Assembly (NCBI RefSeq): GCF_964204865.1
Contig: NC_135261.1
Span: 11,036,001-11,100,000, forward strand
Source: Styela clava
Taxonomy: Eukaryota; Chordata; Ascidiacea; Stolidobranchia; Styelidae
Reading direction: 5' to 3'
DNA: 64,000 nucleotides
The notes under the pieces are model-generated. The model saw only the letters and a program-made list of their open reading frames with translations, searched no databases and was not told the origin of the DNA. Numbering within the stretch: the stretch's first letter is position 1; each line of letters starts with the position of its first letter. The position numbers were made by a program, and so were the translations under genes. Of the stretch, positions 61,201 through 64,000 are shown piece after piece.

Positions 61201-63673
61201 CACAAGATACAAAATTTGAACCCACGCTAGATATTCAGGAGTGGGACAGTAATACATGCTTATCGGTACTCCCGAAGTATGTGAACCAAGATGGCGGGCA
61301 CCGGAACGTAGTATGTGTACCAGGTTAGGGTTAGGCCATAATTTTATTCCAATTTTCCTTATTTTAGTTCTATTACGAGTTCGGGGACTAGCCAAGTGAC
61401 TCCCGTAGTATTTATACCTGAAATTATGGCCTAACCATAAGCAATCATGGATTGTTTAACGTATATTTTTTTCGAAAAGTAGATGCATGAAAGGCAGAAC
61501 AAATGAAAGGTTATACAAAAAAGATTCAAAGCTAAAAATTCTTCAAGTGTGTTAGGTCCCTTTTATCCTGAAATTTAATTGAGCGAACCCACCTGATTCA
61601 CTGGCGCAATTACTTTCTGATGACACTCCATAGATTCCATCTCCACTGACAGAAAGATTTCCACTATTTTTTTGATTTTTACAAGAAACAAATAGATCAA
61701 CCATTGTTCCAAATGCAACAAAAGAAAGTAGGAGACAGAATATGAAGCTGAAAATGGTAATGGTGACAAAATCAAACAGGGTTTCAAAATTGAACAGGCG
61801 ATCGTAGTCTCCCTGCAAAGTTACAAGTCAGCCTAAATATTTTAAAATTTTCATATAATATATTTTTAAAGGTGCGTATAATTTTTGGTATATTTGAAAG
61901 CAATCGATTAAAGAGTAAAACTTGAATTTAAAAGTACAATGAAATCGCTATGGCCTAATGGTTAAGCGTTACACTTATCCATATTGGCGTCGCATGTTCT
62001 CAGGTTCGAATCCCATGGCCACCACATTACCCAGGGTGTAATAAATTTGGTAAAACGATGTCAATCTGTAAAGATTCCGCTCTTTCCAAGAATAATATAG
62101 TATGTCATTTCTTACGTCTTATGGGCGTAATTTTTCATGGTGTAACACGACTTCAACCAATTTAAATTTCCATCAACATAACAAAATGTATATCAAAATA
62201 AAATGGGAAGATAACAAATAGAAGCATACCTTTATCAGTTATTACTAAATTTTATTGTGGTCGGTGAATTGCAATTTAATTTAGGGCGTAACCGACGGGG
62301 ACTATGAGTTGCAAACCACATACTAACTTTATCATCAAATCAAAGTACCAATTAGAAATAAACAATGGAAATTATACATAATGGGTGCCAGTGCTACTTA
62401 TTGACTCATTTTCTCCGATAATAATGTCTTCAAATAGTGCGAGTGTGAATTTGTTATCTAAAATGAAATCAAATTGATTCCAATTTTAGACATTAGTGGT
62501 AACTGTAGATTTAAAATGATGAAACTGGGTCTGTTTCGAATAAAAATATACTTTTAAATTACTATCGATTTTTCTATGTGAGATCTACCGGTAATCACTA
62601 TCATGAATTCATTTCCTGAATGAATATTGCAGAGCATGGATAAACCATACATCAATAATGACATGCTATTGAAAAAAAGATGAAATATAATTATTTCACC
62701 GTGATCAATAAAAAGGTGAGAATTATTTTCAGAAAACAGATTTTGAGTGGAGTTCTTATTATCACAGATGTGTATGTCATAAGAAATATTATTCCATTTT
62801 CTCACGATTAGTTTACAATGATTCTCAGTCTGTCCCTTTTTCAATAAATTATATTATCAAATAATTTTATTTGATAGGCCTCCTGTTTTTGTAGCTACAG
62901 TTATCAGAAATTGATTCAAACATTACACGAAAGAGTAGGCTACCGTAATTTAGTAGTGGAATCAAAAATTCATTCATGTATTTTCAAAAATATCCAATGT
63001 ATTTGGGGGCTTGGGCCATCCATGTAGCAAAACCTGACTCTCTATGTATTTGTTTATGAAAATAGTTCAGATTTACTCAAAACAAGGTATGTTGCATTAT
63101 TAGGGGGACAGGGTATAGATCCAAAGCTCTACCACAGCAAAAAAAGTATATCAACTTTGCAAAGAAAGAAAGAAAAATTTTGTGGACCGCAAAAAAGTGC
63201 AAATTTTTAATGGTGTCTTGCCCGCAAAACGAGTATGTGTGAGTGATTTCAATTTCTTTTGTGTTGCAAAGCCTACACCTGAGCTTGTGCGAAGCGAACG
63301 AAGTATGTCATACGAACAATAATCAAAGTTTTTGTGCTTGCATCTACTGGTAAGCCTATGTTAAATAAAGGTGTTTCACCTAGTTATTTGTATCTGGCCC
63401 TCCTGTAATAAAGGTTGCACACCCCTGCTGTAATATATCAGTAGCTGCTTGTACAAGGACTTGTTCAGAGCCAAACATGAACAAGTGCTGTATAAAAAAT
63501 ACTCACAAAGAGAATATATCTATTGCTGTCCATCCGATTGGTTGAATAGGGCAATCAACAGAAACTTTCTGATTGGAGGCATTGGCAATAGACTGAAGAT
63601 GATCTATAATAAACTCTTCTGAGCAACTACTTGGAAGGCACATTCCCAATGATAATCCGAAAGTTTGCTTTTG
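52295..63673 (-). CDS. NRF-6/acyltransferase-3 family membrane protein (5' incomplete)
   Basis: Ten phase-compatible exons (coding order): 61812-61593, 59973-59809, 58716-58527, 57868-57694, 56709-56630, 56328-56206, 55361-55145, 54681-54492, 53846-53688, 52467-52295 (stop TAA). They give 563 residues. An eleventh upstream exon, about 63673-63507, encodes GLSLGMCLPSSCSEEF, the extracellular NRF-domain cysteine motif. It ends in phase 2, so a further small exon must lie between it and 61812. Family signatures: HGMRFLSISWVVLGH, where acyltransferase-3 proteins carry the functional His; SVDTFFFLSGLL; YLHRYLRLTP; many hydrophobic segments; and a polar C-tail. Relatives such as C. elegans NRF-6 act in drug/lipid uptake; substrate here is unknown. 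The start codon is not located. Confidence 0.88.
52515..52733. repeat. MITE with AAGATGGCGG inverted ends
   Basis: The left part reads GAAGTATGTGAAATAAGATGGCGG, and the right part mirrors it (CTGCCATCTTGGTTCACATACTTC). The middle shares GGACTAGCCAAGTGACTCCCGTAGT with 61380-61410. It lies in the last intron of the acyltransferase-like gene. Confidence 0.65.
52942..53260. mobile_element. hAT-type MITE, 319 bp, near-perfect 8-bp TSD
   Basis: Inverted ends CAGGGGTGTGCAAC and GTTGCACACCCCTG. Flanks ATTTAAAT (52934-52941) and ATTTAAGT (53261-53268) match at 7 of 8 bases. GGCCGCATTTGGCCCGCAGG near the right end is typical of hAT termini. Located in an intron of the acyltransferase-like gene. Confidence 0.85.
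55640..55954. mobile_element. Degraded hAT-like MITE
   Basis: Left end GGGTGGTTCTCAAACGGTGGGGCGC and right end CTTGAAAAGTTTGACCCCTG. GGTGGGGCGCAAG recurs near 55890. No TSD remains. Confidence 0.55.
55960..56080 (-). repeat. tRNA-derived SINE, copy on -
   Basis: On -, GTCAATGGTTAA (box A-like) precedes GTTCAAATCC (box B-like) and then CTGGGTGTATTAAATTTGGT, the same tail as the element at 61945. Lies in an intron. Confidence 0.5.
57959..58136. mobile_element. Mariner-like MITE, 178 bp, TA flanks
   Basis: CAGGGTGTCCAAAAAATTTTG at the left and AAATTTTTGGACATCCTG at the right are inverted ends, bordered by TA on both sides (57957-57958 and 58137-58138). This is a Tc1/mariner-type arrangement. 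Intronic. Confidence 0.75.
58860..59040. repeat. Dispersed repeat with CAGCGACACC core
   Basis: Includes TCGTCATGCAAAAAACAAT, GACGAGGGGTCGCGAAAGA and two copies of TAATCAGCGACACC. It parallels 45830-46000 and the reverse complement of 26540-26760. Intronic. Confidence 0.5.
59300..59521 (+). repeat. 111-bp tandem duplication in an intron
   Basis: Two consecutive copies beginning TGATGCTTC at 59300 and 59411, differing at only a few positions. A recent local duplication. Confidence 0.85.
60060..60440. mobile_element. Possible ATTCGAAT-rich element remnant
   Basis: TAGCGCTGGGGATTTTCAAA followed by TCGAATCGAATCTC and, near 60400, TACTATTCGATTCGACTGGAA resembles the TAGGGCTGGGC/ATTCGAATA element end at 4002. 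Boundaries are uncertain. Confidence 0.3.
61267..61437. repeat. AAGATGGCGG MITE, second copy
   Basis: CCCGAAGTATGTGAACCAAGATGGCGGGCACC then the GGACTAGCCAAGTGACTCCC block, as in 52515-52733 but lacking the mirrored right end. Intronic. Confidence 0.6.
61945..62100 (+). repeat. tRNA-derived SINE
   Basis: The head carries TGGCCTAATGG (good box A) and GGTTCGAATCC (perfect box B) about 40 bp apart, followed by CCAGGGTGTAATAAATTTGGT. A cloverleaf fails: the T stem pairs at only two positions, so this is SINE-like rather than a tRNA gene. Related copies are at 55960-56080 (-) and a weak one at about 58185-58250. Confidence 0.6.
62101..63500. other. Large intron DNA; right-end remnant of the 52942 hAT MITE family near 63413-63427
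   Basis: GTTGCACACCCCTG at about 63414-63427, preceded by GGCCCTCCTGTAAT, matches the right terminus of the MITE at 52942-53260; no left end was found. A 96-codon - frame (62554-62844) shows no family features. The missing short exon of the acyltransferase-like gene should lie here. Confidence 0.4.
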
Positions 63674-64000
63674 CTTTGAAAAAAAAAAGAGCGATTTCTA
63701 AATGAAAACTGTTTCAGATACCATAAACATGTAATTTTAAGTTTTATTAAATGTCTTTATGGGATTTCATATCAGTTATGGTTAAATTGACAAAACTTGA
63801 AAGTTAAACTTCTTGAAATCTATAATATATTATAAACTCATTATAGAAATATTTTTCCATTCTTTGTGGTATGTATGAGTGTTTCTAGGAAAAAACAGCA
63901 ATGACCAGATATAAGATTTTCATAGGAATTATTATAAGCAAGATCTCCTCTGAACATAGTTTTGAGCAACCACTATTAACACATTATTTGGGTAATATTA

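Noticed and set aside
61948..62026. Possible tRNA gene with good A and B boxes
   Set aside because: The acceptor stem can pair, but the T stem pairs at only two positions and the register conflicts. The tail is shared with another intronic copy, so it was called a SINE.
1..64000. CRISPR arrays, rRNA genes, bacterial-type operons or prophage
   Set aside because: No regularly spaced short repeats with unique spacers, no rRNA-like stretches, and the genes are spliced. The only regular array has a 185-bp unit without spacers.

Overview
The window is AT-rich animal nuclear DNA. It has spliced genes with GT-AG introns, no operons, and a dense load of transposons and remnants (hAT-like, CACTA-like, mariner-like, BEL/Pao, two kinds of non-LTR retrotransposon, tRNA-like SINEs, MITEs). 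No species can be named from sequence alone. Compact introns, metazoan gene families and the repeat style would fit a marine invertebrate such as an ascidian, but that is an inference. Most short open frames in the window are chance frames.

Layout. 0-1.3 kb: a possible 3' end on the + strand and, on the - strand, a convincing first exon of a secreted protein with a TATA box. 1.3-13 kb: no recognisable genes; two related hAT-type elements with perfect 8-bp target duplications (4.36-5.06 and 7.37-8.02 kb), a pair of 421-bp direct repeats (6.3 and 11.4 kb), and the 3' tail of a non-LTR element (12.4 kb). 13.6-15.7 kb: decayed non-LTR retrotransposon with reverse transcriptase and RNase H remnants.

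15.05-41.8 kb: a large inverted duplication. Each arm carries an intact six-exon, 292-codon aquaporin-8-like gene, one on + (16.5-20.4 kb) and one on - (36.2-40.2 kb). The two have identical exon lengths and phases and differ at about nine residues. Both have NAA in place of the second NPA box. The space between the arms (about 22.2-27.2 kb) holds a fold-back junction, a truncated BEL/Pao gag-protease, a fragment coding for a Ulp1-type protease end fused to a PHD finger, and about 6.5 copies of a 185-bp tandem repeat. Arm 2 has been invaded by a 1.7-kb hAT-type element (8-bp TSD) and by a 5.5-kb element with CACTG...CAGTG ends and a 2-bp CA duplication. The latter carries a spliced cargo gene. 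Arm 1 and a third partial copy (43.7-46.15 kb) preserve the empty CACTG-element site.

42-52 kb: TE remnants and a second non-LTR reverse transcriptase fragment; no host gene was found from 47.6 to 52.3 kb. 52.3-63.7 kb: a long - strand gene of the NRF-6/acyltransferase-3 membrane family, at least eleven exons, with its 5' end beyond what can be assembled. Its introns hold several MITEs, SINEs and a tandem duplication.

The two recognised host functions (water/solute channel; membrane acyltransferase-like protein) share no evident pathway. The main biological interest is the young inverted duplication of a variant aquaporin and the datable transposon insertions inside it.
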